From: Volutella citrinella
Taxonomy: Eukaryota; Ascomycota; Sordariomycetes; Hypocreales; Nectriaceae
Direction of reading: 5' to 3'
Length of the DNA stretch: 64,000 nt
Assembly: GCA_034401135.1 (NCBI GenBank)
Contig: JAWZSP010000005.1
Location: forward strand, 930,001 to 994,000
This document shows, in pieces, positions 1-11,070 of the stretch (positions are counted from its first letter, which is position 1; every line of letters starts with the position of its first letter). The notes beneath the pieces were generated by a model. It was not told the origin of the DNA. It searched no databases and saw nothing but the letters and a program-made list of their open reading frames with translations. The position numbers were made by a program, and so were the translations under genes.

Positions 1-3000
1 GCATCCTCAAGCGGCCCAACGAAGACGAGGTGCGGTCGCAACTACAGGCGCTCCGCGACGAAGGCTACGACTCATTAGCCATCTCCTTCATGCACGCCTA
101 CGTCTACCCGGAGCATGAAGCTTTCGTCGCGCGCATCGCCCAGGCCGTGGGCTTCTCGTTCGTCACCACGTCTGCCGAGACGAGCCCGACCATCAAGTTC
201 CTCAACCGCAGCAACTCGACGTGCTCCGAGGCGTACCTGTACCCCGTCATCCGGCGGTACATTGACGGCTTCGAGGCCGGCTTCCAGTCGCTGCCGCGGC
301 GCGTCGAGTTCATGTGCTCCGACGGCGGGCTAAAGCAGGCCCACCGGTTCCGCGGCAACGAGGCGCTCCTAAGCGGACCGGCCGGCGGCGTCGTCGGCAT
401 CGCGACGTCTTGCTTCGACGCCGCCGAGGGCACGCCTGTTATTGGCTTCGACATGGGCGGCACGAGCACCGACGTGTCCCGGTACGACGGCAAGTATGAC
501 TTTTTGATGCAGACGTCCATCGCCGGCCGCAACATCAACCTGCCCATGCTCAACATCGCCACCGTCGCTGCCGGCGGAGGCTCCATCCTGTCTGCCCGCA
601 ACGGCCTGCTTGTCGTGGGCCCAGAATCCGCCGGCGCCCATCCCGGCCCGGCGTGCTATCGGAAGGGAGGTCCCCTGACCGTCACGGACGCCAACCTCTT
701 CCTCGGCCGCCTGGTTCTCTCGTCGTTCCCCTCCATCTTCGGCGAGAACGCGGACCAGCCACTCGACAGCGCCGTCGTAGCGCGCAAGTTCCGCGAAGTC
801 ACAGACGAGTTCAACGCGCAGACGTCGCAGAACTTATCCCCGGAGGAGGTCGCCTACGGCTTTCTTAACATCGCCAACGAGACCATGAGCCGGCCGATCC
901 GTAATGCCACGGAGGCAAGGGGACACGCCCCGGAGAAGCACAACCTCGTGAGCTTTGGCGGCGCCGGCGGCCAGCACGCCTGCTCCATCGCCGACAAGCT
1001 CGGCATCCGGCGCGTCCTCATCCACAAGTGGTCGTCGCTGCTGTCCGCCTACGGAATCGCCCAGGCGGAGCTCCAGTACGAGCTGCTAGAGCCCCTCGCC
1101 GCCAAACTCGACGCCGCAGCCCTGGGTCCCGTCGAAGAGCGACTAGCCAAGCTGCGCGACAGAGTCTCTAGCGAGCTGGTCTCGCAGGGAGCCGACGCAG
1201 AGAGCATCACGTTCGACGAGGCGCTGGTGCTCAAGTACTTTGGCACCGACACGAACCTCACCATCTCGAAGCCGGCCGACGGCGACTACGCGGCGGCCTT
1301 TAAGGCGGAACACCTCCGCGAATTTGCTTTTTCGATGGAGCGCGCCATCATCATCGAGTCCGTCAAAGTCCGCGGAACTGGCAGTGCGGGCGCGCAGGTG
1401 CGTGATGCGTCGGCCCTGAAGGAGATGGCGGCGGCGGAGCTGGCTCCGGCTGCTGCGCCCGTCGAGAAGCAGCAGGTCTACTTGGACGGATCGTGGCGCG
1501 AGACTGGTCTCTATCGCCTCAAGGATGTGTCCAAGGGCACTTTCATCGACGGCCCCGCCATGATCATCGATGACACTCAGACGATTGTCGTGGAGCCGTC
1601 GTTCCGCGCATCCATCCTATCGAGCCACATCATCCTGGACAAGATTATACCAGATGACGCCGCTGCAGACCCCAAGACTGCTCCCAAGCAGGACTCCCCC
1701 TCAGACTCAAGCCTCGACCCCATCCAGCTGTCCGTCTTTGCGCACCGGTTCATGGCCATTGCCGAGCAGATGGGCAACACGCTGCAGCGGACGTCCATCT
1801 CCAGCAGCATCAAGGAGCGCCTCGACTTCTCATGCGCCCTCTTCTCGCCCGACGGCAAGCTCGTCGCCAACGCGCCGCACATCCCCATCCACCTGGGCAG
1901 CATGCAGTTCGCCATCCAGGCCCAGCACAAGCACTGGAAGGGGCGCCTCCAGCCGGGCGACGTGCTCCTCACGAACCACCCGCAGTGGGGGGGCACCCAT
2001 CTCCCCGACCTCACCGTCGTGACGCCCGTCTACATCGACGGTCAGGTGGCCTTCTACGTGGCCTCGCGCGGCCACCACACGGACATTGGCGGTATGGGCA
2101 TCACGAGCATGATGCCCGAGTCGCGCTCGCTGTGGGAGGAGGGTCTGTCGGTGCCGACCATGAAGATTGTCAGCGGCGGCGAGTTCCTCGAGGCCGACGT
2201 CCGCGCCGAGTTCGAAAAGGCTGGCAGCTATCCCGGGTGTAGCACGTCGCGCCGCCTTGCTGATAACATCTCGGACCTCAAGGCGCAGACGTCGGCGAAC
2301 CAGCGCGGCATCACGCTGCTGCAGAAGCTGTGCGCCGAGTACTCACTGCCCGTCGTGCAGAAGTACATGGACGGCATCCAGGCCAACGCCGAGTACGCGG
2401 TGCGGGAGTTTTTCAAGAGCATTGCCCGCGACCACCCCGAGCCCCTGACTGCGACCGACTTCCTAGACGACGGGACCGTCATGAAGGTCAAGATCACAAT
2501 CAACCCGGAGACTGGCGGGGCTCTCTACGACTTCACCGGCTCTGGACCCCAGATGTGGGGGAACTACAACTGCCCCATCTCCATCACGCACTCGGCCATC
2601 ATCTACACGGTACGATGCCTCATCAACCTCGACATTCCCCTCAACGAAGGCTGCCTCACGCCATGCGACATCATCGTGCCCTCGGGCAGCATCCTCAACC
2701 CAACCCCCTCCGTCGCCATCTGCGGCTCCACGCTCGCGAGCCAGCGCGTCATCGACCTCATCCTGCGCGCATTCGGCCGCTACGCCGCCAGCCAGGGCTG
2801 CGCAAACGCCCTCGGCTGGGGCATGGGCGGCCGGGACCCGCAGACGGGCGCCGTGACCCCCGGCTGGAACTACGGCGAGTCGCTGGGCGGCGGCGTCGGC
2901 GCGGGTGACGGCTACGTGGGCGAGCACAGCACACACGTGCACTCGACTAACACGCGGCAGACGGACAGCGAGATCATTGAGAAGCGCACCGCCGTCTTGG

Positions 3001-3362
3001 TGCGTCGGTACGGCGTCCGGCCGGACAGTGGTGGGGCCGGGCGCTGGGCCGGAGGTGACGGCATCATCCGCGAGATTGAGGCCCGCGTGCCCCTCAAGTT
3101 TAGTATTCTAAGCGATCGTCGCGTGTACAGGCCGTACGGCATGCGCGGTGGGCATCCAGGCGCCAAGGGAGAGAACTACGTCTTTAAGCTTGCAGAGGAC
3201 GGCGCCAGCCTCGACAGGGTGAACCTGGGCGGCAAGGCGATTGTGCATCTACGGCCCGGCGAGTACATCCAGATCAACACGCCGGGCGGCGGCGGGTACG
3301 GTGCGCCCGAGGGCGAAACTGTGGAGGAGGGTTTTGATGACTTCCATAGGGGGTATGTGTAA
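1..3362 (+). CDS. 5-oxoprolinase (hydantoinase A/B family), 5'-truncated by the window edge
   Basis: The reading frame is open from base 3 to the TAA at 3360-3362, about 1,119 codons, with no intron seen. Full-length fungal 5-oxoprolinases are near 1,280 residues, so roughly the first 150 residues lie outside the window. The visible part has the end of the HydA N-terminal region, the HyuA domain with the ATP-binding type motif GFDMGGTSTDVSRYDG (around base 450), a charged linker near base 1650-1710, then the HyuB domain from about base 1720, ending in the glycine-rich TPGGGGYG. The family hydrolyses 5-oxo-L-proline to L-glutamate with ATP in the gamma-glutamyl (glutathione) cycle, in the cytosol. 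Hydantoinase-type relatives share this fusion, so the substrate is inferred. The gene converges on the kinase gene, with 134 bp between the stop codons. Confidence 0.9.
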   Translation, partial: ILKRPNEDEVRSQLQALRDEGYDSLAISFMHAYVYPEHEAFVARIAQAVGFSFVTTSAETSPTIKFLNRSNSTCSEAYLYPVIRRYIDGFEAGFQSLPRRVEFMCSDGGLKQAHRFRGNEALLSGPAGGVVGIATSCFDAAEGTPVIGFDMGGTSTDVSRYDGKYDFLMQTSIAGRNINLPMLNIATVAAGGGSILSARNGLLVVGPESAGAHPGPACYRKGGPLTVTDANLFLGRLVLSSFPSIFGENADQPLDSAVVARKFREVTDEFNAQTSQNLSPEEVAYGFLNIANETMSRPIRNATEARGHAPEKHNLVSFGGAGGQHACSIADKLGIRRVLIHKWSSLLSAYGIAQAELQYELLEPLAAKLDAAALGPVEERLAKLRDRVSSELVSQGADAESITFDEALVLKYFGTDTNLTISKPADGDYAAAFKAEHLREFAFSMERAIIIESVKVRGTGSAGAQVRDASALKEMAAAELAPAAAPVEKQQVYLDGSWRETGLYRLKDVSKGTFIDGPAMIIDDTQTIVVEPSFRASILSSHIILDKIIPDDAAADPKTAPKQDSPSDSSLDPIQLSVFAHRFMAIAEQMGNTLQRTSISSSIKERLDFSCALFSPDGKLVANAPHIPIHLGSMQFAIQAQHKHWKGRLQPGDVLLTNHPQWGGTHLPDLTVVTPVYIDGQVAFYVASRGHHTDIGGMGITSMMPESRSLWEEGLSVPTMKIVSGGEFLEADVRAEFEKAGSYPGCSTSRRLADNISDLKAQTSANQRGITLLQKLCAEYSLPVVQKYMDGIQANAEYAVREFFKSIARDHPEPLTATDFLDDGTVMKVKITINPETGGALYDFTGSGPQMWGNYNCPISITHSAIIYTVRCLINLDIPLNEGCLTPCDIIVPSGSILNPTPSVAICGSTLASQRVIDLILRAFGRYAASQGCANALGWGMGGRDPQTGAVTPGWNYGESLGGGVGAGDGYVGEHSTHVHSTNTRQTDSEIIEKRTAVLVRRYGVRPDSGGAGRWAGGDGIIREIEARVPLKFSILSDRRVYRPYGMRGGHPGAKGENYVFKLAEDGASLDRVNLGGKAIVHLRPGEYIQINTPGGGGYGAPEGETVEEGFDDFHRGYV

Positions 3363-3496
3363 GCTAGCATGGATTTTCAAAGGAAATAAAGCATTCATCA
3401 GTCATTGAGTAGCCGCCTACCAAGCGTAATCTCGTTCATGTCCCGTTCGCCCTTAAGATACAGATATTCTCTCTTGCTCGTCTCAATCCACTCAAT

Positions 3497-4567
3497 CTAC
3501 GGGCTAGGTGCTCGTTTCGTCTTTCGCGGACTCCCACCCAGCTCGAGCTGGCTCGGCTCCGTGTGCTGCCTGATCCACGGATGCTGAAGGACCTGCTCCG
3601 CAGACATGCGCTTCCTCGGATCGAGCACCATGAGCTGGGATTAATGGTCAGCATTGTTTTTTTACTTGGAGATGGCATCATCAGGCCGGCCTACCGAGTC
3701 AATCAAATCCCTTGCCTCGGCCGAGACCGTCTCCGGCAGGGGCCGCATATCACGCTTGACAATGCGCCGCTGCGTGTTCATCGGATTGTCCTCAAACGGC
3801 GTCGCGCCCTTGACGAGCTCGTACGTGAGCACGCCGAGGCTCCAGAGGTCAACCTCCCTGCCGTGCGCCGCCTGGTCCGCCGCCAGCATCTCGGGCGACA
3901 GGTAGTCGAGCGTCCCGCACAGCGAGTTGCGGCGGTTGTCGGGCGTGTGGACGCACCACGAGAAGCCCGTCAGCTTCACGCGGCCGCTGTCCTCGTCCAC
4001 GATGACGTTCTCGGGCGTAATGTCCCGGTGGATGATGCTGTTCGCGTGGAGGTAACGCACCGCCTGCGCGACCTGGGCGACGTACCCGGCCGCAACACGC
4101 TCAGAGACAGCGCCCCGGCAAGTGTAGGCGTCGTACAGGCTGCAGCCCGGCGCGTACTCCTGCACGATAAAGACGTCGCTGGCGTCGCTGAACCACCCGC
4201 GGAACGAGACAATGCCCGGGTGGTGCAGCCCGCTCTGGACGCCCATTGCGCGCTTGACCTGGGGTCGGAACGACTCCTTGCTGAACCGCTTGAGCGCGCA
4301 GACTTGGCCGGTGGCCCGGTGCGTTGCGCGGAACACGGTCGCGAACCGGCCCTGGCCCAGCTCCTGGTCCATCTCAAACGACTCGGCGCTCAATTCTTCA
4401 TTCAGGGCAGGCACATTGAACCGCGCCGTGAAGCAAGAGGCTGGCTCCGCCGCGACGGTGATGGGAGTGTCGACGTCCATCTCAACGACTTGGCCGTCCG
4501 GTCGTGTGCTGTGCCGCTTGTTTGGCCTCTGCGCATCGTCGTAGCTGGCTGGATCGTCGGTCGCCAT
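3497..4567 (-). CDS. Aurora-like protein kinase homologue with degenerate catalytic motifs (probable pseudokinase)
   Basis: Two exons, 4567-3695 and 3634-3497, flank a 60-bp GT-AG intron and give 336 residues. I chose the ATG at 4567 because its context is AAAACCATGG; an upstream in-frame ATG at 4693 adds an unlikely hydrophobic leader. The kinase domain has the Aurora signature throughout: HTPDNRRNSLCGTLDYL in the activation segment, VDLWSLGVL, and ATPFEDNPMNTQRRI. It keeps the glycine loop (LGQGRFATVF), the VAIK-type lysine (CALK) and the HRD aspartate and PEN asparagine. The DFG motif reads GFS (KLTGFSWCVH), the alpha-C glutamate position reads glycine (KRAMGVQS), and the catalytic-loop lysine is threonine (HRDITPEN). 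Aurora kinases act in chromosome segregation. This copy probably binds partners or nucleotide without normal catalysis, which is inference. It is unlikely to be the organism's essential Aurora. Confidence 0.85.
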
Positions 4568-4963
4568 GGTTTTTATATTGCCAATCGGTGGCTCAATGGC
4601 CCAATTGACGAGTCGTGCGTGGTGTACATGTGCGCCAAAGCTGAGCTCCAAAATCCCGAGGGTGAAAATTATCACGGCGGTCTGGGGCTGCATCGCTGAC
4701 GCAGGGCTTCATTAGCGTGAATTCCTGCAGAGGTGAAACAACGGCCACCAACGACGTGAATGACAAGGATAAAGTAACGACTGCCAGCACATGCAAGCCG
4801 GTGCATGGTTCACGGTATGCGTGACCTGCAGGCATGGTTCGATAGAGCGGTGGTCCGAATACTCTTGTGTTTGTAGGATGACTTAGATACACCAGCGCCC
4901 AAGTCCGTTCTATGATACACCACCATCAGAGTCTGCCGTCGAGACATTCACATCCAGGCCAGC
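4568..4963. other. Intergenic, 396 bp, kinase 5' side and phosphatase 3' side
   Basis: Both flanking genes lie on the minus strand, so this holds the kinase promoter and 5' leader plus the phosphatase 3' end. I see no further gene. An in-frame upstream ATG for the kinase lies at 4693. Confidence 0.6.
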
Positions 4964-6562
4964 TTATTTCTCGTACGGGTCCTTGAAGAAGACGACCTGC
5001 ACCGTCATGTCGTCCCTCGCATACCGGCTCTGCGGCGCCGGCGTCGACGCCAGGCCCAGCAGCAGACTGCGACACGCACCACCCATTGCGTTCTTGACCA
5101 AGCACACGGCCGCATTATCCAGATCCTCAATCGCAAAGTCCCGCGGCGTCGCCCGCCACCCGTCCTCCAACCTGCCCTTGAGCTTCGTCTCCTCGACCGC
5201 CGGCGGACGTCTGCCCAGCTTCTCCTCTCGCTTGGCCGCCAGCCAGCGCGACACGCACTCGACGGCGTCGTCGTTGGACATTGCGTCCCACAGCCCGTCC
5301 GACGCCAGGATCACAAAGTCGTCCGTCTGCACCGTCCGCGTCGTCACCTCGGGCCGCGCCGTCAGGTACGGCGGCGTCTTGGTCTTGGGCCGCGCGCTCG
5401 TCCCGTAAAAGTTGCCCTGCACGCTCGTGATCAGGTCGGCCGGCCACTTCCACCGGTGGTCGCCAAACGCCCGCGTCACCGCGAGGCCCATCAACCGTCC
5501 AGAGCTGGCGTCGAGGATGTCTTGCTTCTCGCCGGGGTGCGCCGCGTCCAGGCGAGCCACCTCGTCGGCGTTGAAGCCCGTCTGGTCCTTGCTCAGAACG
5601 TCTGCCGCGTACTTGGCTGAGTCGGCTGACCAGGCGCCTCGGACGGCGCGAGAGTCTCCCGTTACCGCGGTGCGCAGCTGGGACGTCTTGGGATCGTAAA
5701 TGGTCAACAGGGCGCATGAGCCAGCAATGACGGGCGCAAGGGCCGAGATGACTTCAGCAGAACCGTCGCCGTGGCCTGCATCCATGGCCCTTTTGGCATT
5801 GTCGAAGAGACGATCGTCAAGACGGACAAAGGCGTCTTGGATGGTCGCAACAGCGGTCTCGTCTGTGCTGGCTCCTGTCGAAGGGAGCTTGGATAACGCA
5901 GCAGAGACATACGGAATCAGCGTTTCCTTGAGTACACTAGACGTCGCCCACCCACTAAATCGGTCAGCATACTCATCATCCGCCATCAGAGGCATCACTC
6001 ACGCATGTCCGTCATAAACTCCACAGAACAGAGTGTTATTCCCGTTCACCCCAGAAGCAACAGCCAGATCCCACTCGTCCTCGGTGGGCTGATTGCTGGC
6101 CACTCGCACAACGTCAACGCGTCCAGCGCCGCCGCTGCTGTTGAAACGGAAGCTGTGCACATCCTCCCGGATCCAGGCGTTGGTCTGCTCCAGATCGACG
6201 GGCTTTACCGGCGACACAACAGGGATCCGTTCCTCTGACGGGCCGCTGGAGAAATTTTGGATCTTCTTCGATCTTGCCGACTCCTCGGCCGCTACCACTT
6301 CCGCCTTTCTCGGCGACGCGCTCGCCGTCGTGCTGTCAAACAGATACAGGTAGCCGAGCTGGAAACCAGCGCCGAGGAAGAAGCCCAGCGAGATGGTCTG
6401 CAGCCGGTTATAACCCCCGGGTGCCTGGCTCGGAGATCCCTTGGGCGCTTGGCCAGACGTGAAGCGCACTCGCGCTGGGCACATGACCTGGCCTGGAAAG
6501 GCCCGCCTCAAAGCTGGCGCAGTCGCCCTTGTAGGGATGCGACGGAACATCGTGATGCCCAT
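4964..6562 (-). CDS. Mitochondrial PP2C-type protein phosphatase (PTC5/pyruvate dehydrogenase phosphatase type)
   Basis: Exons 6562-6003 and 5954-4964 flank a 48-bp intron (GTGAGT...TTTAG) and encode 516 residues. Splicing rebuilds the metal-binding motif GVYDGHAGW, which the intron splits. Other PP2C motifs are AVTGDSRAV, ILASDGLWDAMSNDDAVECV and RYARDDMTVQVVFF near the C-terminus. The N-terminus is arginine-rich and amphipathic (MFRRIPTRA) and is followed by a hydrophobic stretch near residues 55-75, as expected for a mitochondrial presequence with a membrane segment. In yeast, Ptc5 dephosphorylates and reactivates pyruvate dehydrogenase in mitochondria; this substrate is assigned by family. 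The first ATG is at 6562 and a second at 6550; either may be used. Confidence 0.87.
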
Positions 6563-7066
6563 TCGAAGGTTTGGTCGCAAATACCGTGATTGGGTTGTGT
6601 TACGGGGTGATGGCTGGAATGTTGTCGGATTCAAGCCAAACTATGGTATCTAAAGTCCGGTAGTCGGCCTGTCTCGTGTCAGACTGGGGTGGCCTTTTTG
6701 AAGTCGCGTGCCAGCCATCCAGACGCGGGGGAAGATCCCAACCCAACCACCATCGTCGCCATTGTACCTACCCTGCACTAATTTGGAAAGTGATGGGATG
6801 GGTGTTCATGACGGATCTGCCTGCATTTTTCATTCACTAGTAAAACATCGCCACAGATTCTTCTGCAGCGAATGTGTCTGCCTGGCGGGGATGGGTCTTC
6901 AGACTGTCGTGCATCTCACATCTCAAGTCATGCATCACGATAAACTCAGCAGGGTCTGTTTGTTCAACATGTCCGTTGATTCGCCGTTTATAATCCTAAA
7001 CCAGATACGCAACGCCAGGACCGGATCCCATAGTTTTCTTGCATCTCGACCACAGCCCAGCCGACA
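6563..7066. other. Intergenic, 504 bp, between phosphatase promoter and SSF1 3' end
   Basis: Both neighbours are read leftward. The stretch should hold the promoter of the PP2C gene and the SSF1 terminator. No coding or RNA signal is visible. Confidence 0.5.
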
Positions 7067-8486
7067 TTATTGGTGGTTGGCAATCTCCTCCTTCTCGTCC
7101 TCCCACTCGTCGTCCTCCTCCATCCTCTCATTGACCTTGAACTCGGCGTCCCCGGCCAGACCCTCGCTGTCAAAATCCATATCCGAGTAGTAATCGTCCT
7201 CGTCGTCATCTTCGTCGTCTCCGCCCTTGCCCCCGCTGGCGACCTTGTGCGCCTCCTTCTCCGCCTTCTTGCGGTCCACGTTGGCCTTTTGCTCCTTGCG
7301 GCGCGCCTCCTTGATCTGGCGCTTCTTCTCCCACCGGCGGTCCAGCTCCTTGATCTCCTCCTTGGACTTGTGCACGTACTCGTGCCACATGACCTTGCCC
7401 GCGCAGAGTCCTTCCTCCACCTTGGTCAGCCGGAGACGCATGCGGGGTCCAAGCTCCACGAGCTTGACGGCACGACGCTCCACGTTCTCCTCCTCGGCGG
7501 CAGGCTCGGTCTCGGCCGCCGCGGCAGCCTGTCGGGCCTTGGCGGAGAGCACCTTGCGAGTCGTGGTGCCCAGCACCTCAACTTCGGCATCGGTATCGAT
7601 TTCGCTGCCGCTAGTGGCGTCCGTCATGTAGCCCTCGCCGTTCTCGCCGCCAATCATGAAGTCGGCAATGTCCTCCAGCTTGCCCAGGTTAGGCATCTTC
7701 CCCTTTCGGCTCGTCTTGCTCGAGAGGAACTGCTCGGCGGCGTTGAGCCTCCGTAGCGGTCTTGACACGTTGGTAGACTTTGTGGTGATGGCGTAGTGGC
7801 GGAAGTTGACGATGAAGGTGCCGTCGTCCTCCTCGGATTGCTCTCGGTTCAACAGCAGCACGCGGCGAATCGACTTGAGAGGCTGGGTCTGGGGGTTGAT
7901 AGGGGGGAAGAGGGACTGGAAGACGGTCGTCGTGAGGGACTCGAGATGCTTGGGGACCTTGGACTTGGAGTCGGCATCGGGGCGGGTGAAGTTGTTCATG
8001 ACCAGCTTAGCGCTGTTAGCAGGAGGACGACAGACCGTCCTAGGGGAGACATACCAGAGGGGGGGTGATAAACTCCTTGCCACCACCCTTGGGGTGCTTT
8101 TGTGACCGCTGCACATCCTTACATAGTGAGTAGTTTTCCACACGGAAGTTGAGCGTCGGTCCACGAGGTGCCAGAGCAACTCGCAGGTTGGTGTTGCCCG
8201 ACTCGGACCTTGAGAACAGCAGCATGTGTGTGACGCCCAGGGGACCGCACATGGTGGCATAGTCCCTTAGCCTGTTTCCTCTGCGCTCCTTCAATCGGCT
8301 GGCTGTCCCGGGTTCCATGACCTTTCGCACGTCCGAGGCGAGCTGGCTGATACTGGATCCGACCTCACCAGCGCCGATTCGAATGACCATGCTCTTGGGG
8401 TCGCGGGACGAGGCATGGCCGGCCGAGTCGACTTCGGGGTTGCTGGCACCCAGGTGGGTTCTCTTCTTTACGCGCTTGCGGGCCAT
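7067..8486 (-). CDS. SSF1: Brix-domain ribosome biogenesis protein SSF1/SSF2 (Peter Pan homologue)
   Basis: Exons 8486-8055 and 8005-7067 flank a 49-bp intron and encode 456 residues, close to yeast Ssf1 (453). The start MARKRVKKRTH matches the basic N-terminus of the family. The Brix domain spans about residues 30-280 and includes the family landmarks KSMVIRIGAG, MCGPLGVTHMLLF and IRRVLLLN. The C-terminal third is lysine-rich coiled coil followed by an acidic tail (DDEDDDEDDYYSDMD). Ssf1/PPAN acts in the nucleolus in pre-60S assembly and 27S pre-rRNA processing. The gene is divergent from RRP3 across 272 bp, so the two ribosome-assembly genes probably share a promoter. Confidence 0.93.
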
Positions 8487-8758
8487 TGTGCTGTGCAATT
8501 GTGTTTTTTGTTCTCGACTGGAGGCTGGAGAATTGAGTCGAGGGAGCTGCGCCAAAGCGGTCGGTCGCATGCGATGGACTGGGAAGAAAAAAAAGTTTGG
8601 CGGGGACCAGCGATAAGATACCGCACGTGCGATAAGGCAGACCCCACTGAAATTTTCTAGACAGTGGGCAAGTGCGACCGACAATCCTCTACCATCTCTG
8701 CTCTCTACCTCGTCAGCAACTCGACTTTCCGGCAGAATACGTTGAATTCTTGCCCAAG
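8487..8758. promoter_or_regulatory. Shared divergent promoter of SSF1 and RRP3
   Basis: Only 272 bp separate the two start codons. Inside are TGAAATTTTC (8648-8657), close to the yeast RRPE element; two copies of GCGATAAG (8610-8617 and 8629-8636), partly like the PAC core GCGATGAG; and a CACGTG palindrome (8624-8629) between them. RRPE and PAC drive co-expression of ribosome biogenesis genes in budding yeast. Their role in this fungus is inferred from motif likeness and from the functions of the flanking genes. Confidence 0.5.
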
Positions 8759-10283
8759 ATGAACGCCGCAAAGCGCAGAAAGGTTGCGCACGAGGCGCCC
8801 CGCAAGAAGAAGAAGGTCGTCGCGGAGGAGCCACCTGCCGAACCATCTCCAGAGGCGTCCGAGGCCGACGAGGAGTCCGAGGAGGAATCGGCAACCCTCG
8901 ATGTGCCGTCCACCGAGGAGACCAACGATGCTCCCAAGACATTCAAGGATCTTGTGCGTCGAATTATCGCCTCTGAATCCTCCCGTGTTGCTAATTGTGT
9001 GCCAGGGTATTGTCGATGCCCTCTGTGAGGCTTGCGCATCTCTCAACTATAAGCACCCGACGCCCATCCAGGAAAAGTCTATCCCGGTTGCCCTGCAGGG
9101 CCGCGACATAATCGGTCTCGCGGAGACTGGTAGCGGAAAAACGGCTGCCTTTGCCCTGCCCGTCCTACAGGCTCTCCTCGACAAGCCCCAGCCCCTGTTC
9201 GGCCTCGTCCTAGCCCCGACCCGAGAACTCGCGACCCAGATCGGCCAGGCCTTCGAGGCGCTCGGCTCCCTGATTTCGCTACGCTGCGCCGTCATTGTCG
9301 GTGGTCTGGACATGGTGCCGCAGTCTATTGCTCTTGGAAAGAAGCCACACATCATCGTCGCCACTCCTGGTCGTCTGGTGGATCACCTGGAGAAGACCAA
9401 GGGCTTCTCCCTGCGAACGCTCAAGTACCTGATCATGGATGAGGCCGATCGTCTCCTCGACCTCGACTTCGGACCTAGTATCGACAAGATCCTCAAGTTC
9501 ATACCCCGCGAACGACGAACATACCTCTTCTCCGCCACAATCAGCTCCAAGATTGAGAGCCTGCAGCGCGCCAGTCTGCGGGACCCGGTGCGCGTCAGCA
9601 TCAGCTCCAACAAGTACCAGACCGTTTCCACCCTGCTCCAGCACTACGTCTTCATCCCCCACGTCCAAAAGGATACCTATGTCATCTTCCTCGCCAACGA
9701 GCACGCTGGCAAGTCCACCATCATCTTCACCCGCACCGTCTGGGAGACGCAGCGCATCTCTATCCTACTACGGACTCTGGGATTCGGCGCTATCCCGCTC
9801 CACGGCCAGCTCTCCCAGTCTGCCCGCCTCGGTGCGCTGAATAAGTTCAAATCTGGCACGCGCGAAATCCTCGTCGCTACCGACGTCGCCGCCCGTGGTC
9901 TTGATATCCCATCCGTGGATGTCGTGCTCAACTACGATCTTCCCCAGGACTCCAAGACGTATATCCATCGAGTCGGCCGTACTGCCCGTGCTGGCAAGTC
10001 GGGTGTGGCCATCAGCCTCGTCACCCAGTACGACGTCGAGATTTACCTGCGCATCGAGGCAGCACTGGGCAAGAAGATGCAGGAATACCCTGCAGAGAAG
10101 GATGAGGTCATGGCCTTCCAGACTCGTGTTGAAGAGGCCCAGCGCCATGCCAGGGTTGAAATGAAGGCATTCTCCGAGGGCAAGGGTGCCGCGAGGGGCC
10201 GCGCCGCTGGCGGACGAAGGGGCAGGGGAGGCGGAAGGGTAGAAGGCAGGCGACGAGACAACATGGACCAGGAGGAGGGTTAG
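8759..10283 (+). CDS. RRP3: DEAD-box ATP-dependent rRNA helicase RRP3
   Basis: Exons 8759-8953 and 9006-10283 flank a 52-bp intron (GTGCGT...CCAG) and encode 490 residues. The N-terminal 65 residues are basic then acidic. The core carries the motifs in order: Q motif ([11 protein letters not shown]), Walker A (AETGSGKT), PTREL, TPGRL, DEAD ([11 protein letters not shown]), SAT, then [18 protein letters not shown] and [10 protein letters not shown]. The C-terminal signature [21 protein letters not shown] is typical of RRP3 rather than its close paralogues, and the protein ends in an RG-rich tail ([14 protein letters not shown]). Rrp3 unwinds RNA during early cleavage of pre-rRNA for the 40S subunit in the nucleolus. 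It is co-oriented away from SSF1. Confidence 0.94.
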
Positions 10284-11070
10284 AATTCCATGACGCAAAA
10301 TTAATGAATCAACGCTGCGAATTACGCTACATTCTGAATCTCGGTCGATATTTCCGCTGTGATTTTTGGCACCACATCAGTCTCACTTCAGTGGTGATAC
10401 TGACGAGGGAGGCACATGGTCATACGGCCTCCTACCCTCATATTATGATGCCGTATAAATTCAACCTTACGGCTCTTCAGCTCGAATTTAACAGCTGCTA
10501 AATCCATACCTCTATGGTTTGCGTTAAGTTTCAATTTATAAAGACAATGGCTACCAGGCTATAACTTTTTCACCGTCGTAAAATCAAATTCCACCCAGAC
10601 AACCCTCTTGTTGGACCCGAGGCTGAGCTGTTGGTTCACTTACCATACTTGGCGGCAGAGTAAGGGGTAGAGGGCCTTCTGTGTATTTGCGTTCTCCCGG
10701 CGCCGTCCTGTATCCCGAGGCTTTGCATGTATGGCTGTCAGCGATGGAACGCACTTGTCAATTAACGCAGTCCTTAACCTCTTTGGCCGGACTATGGATC
10801 AAGACCAGCGGAAATGTTCCACCATCACGACACCTCTCTGTTAGGGATAACAGCAGCTCAAGGGAAGATGAAAATCCCATGTGGTCCTCGTCAACTCACT
10901 ATACAAGGGCAAGCCATGGTGAGATTGATACACCATTTTGTGGGTTGACGTCGAGGGTTTATGGGGGAAGCTCGAATCAGATACTGCTTCAACCTCATTT
11001 TAATCACGCTCTTGAGACTCGGCTTAGTTTAAAATAAGTTTTGGTATTATATTAAAGGCTACATCTTTGT
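10284..11070. other. Intergenic, 787 bp, between convergent RRP3 and MFS genes
   Basis: This is the common 3' flank of two convergent genes. It is AT-richer than its surroundings and has no open frame with fungal codon character, no tRNA and no clear repeat. Confidence 0.5.

Noticed and set aside
6563..6634. N-terminal extension of the PP2C gene to 6634
   Set aside because: It begins with TTG, not ATG; the first ATG is at 6562 and gives a good mitochondrial presequence.
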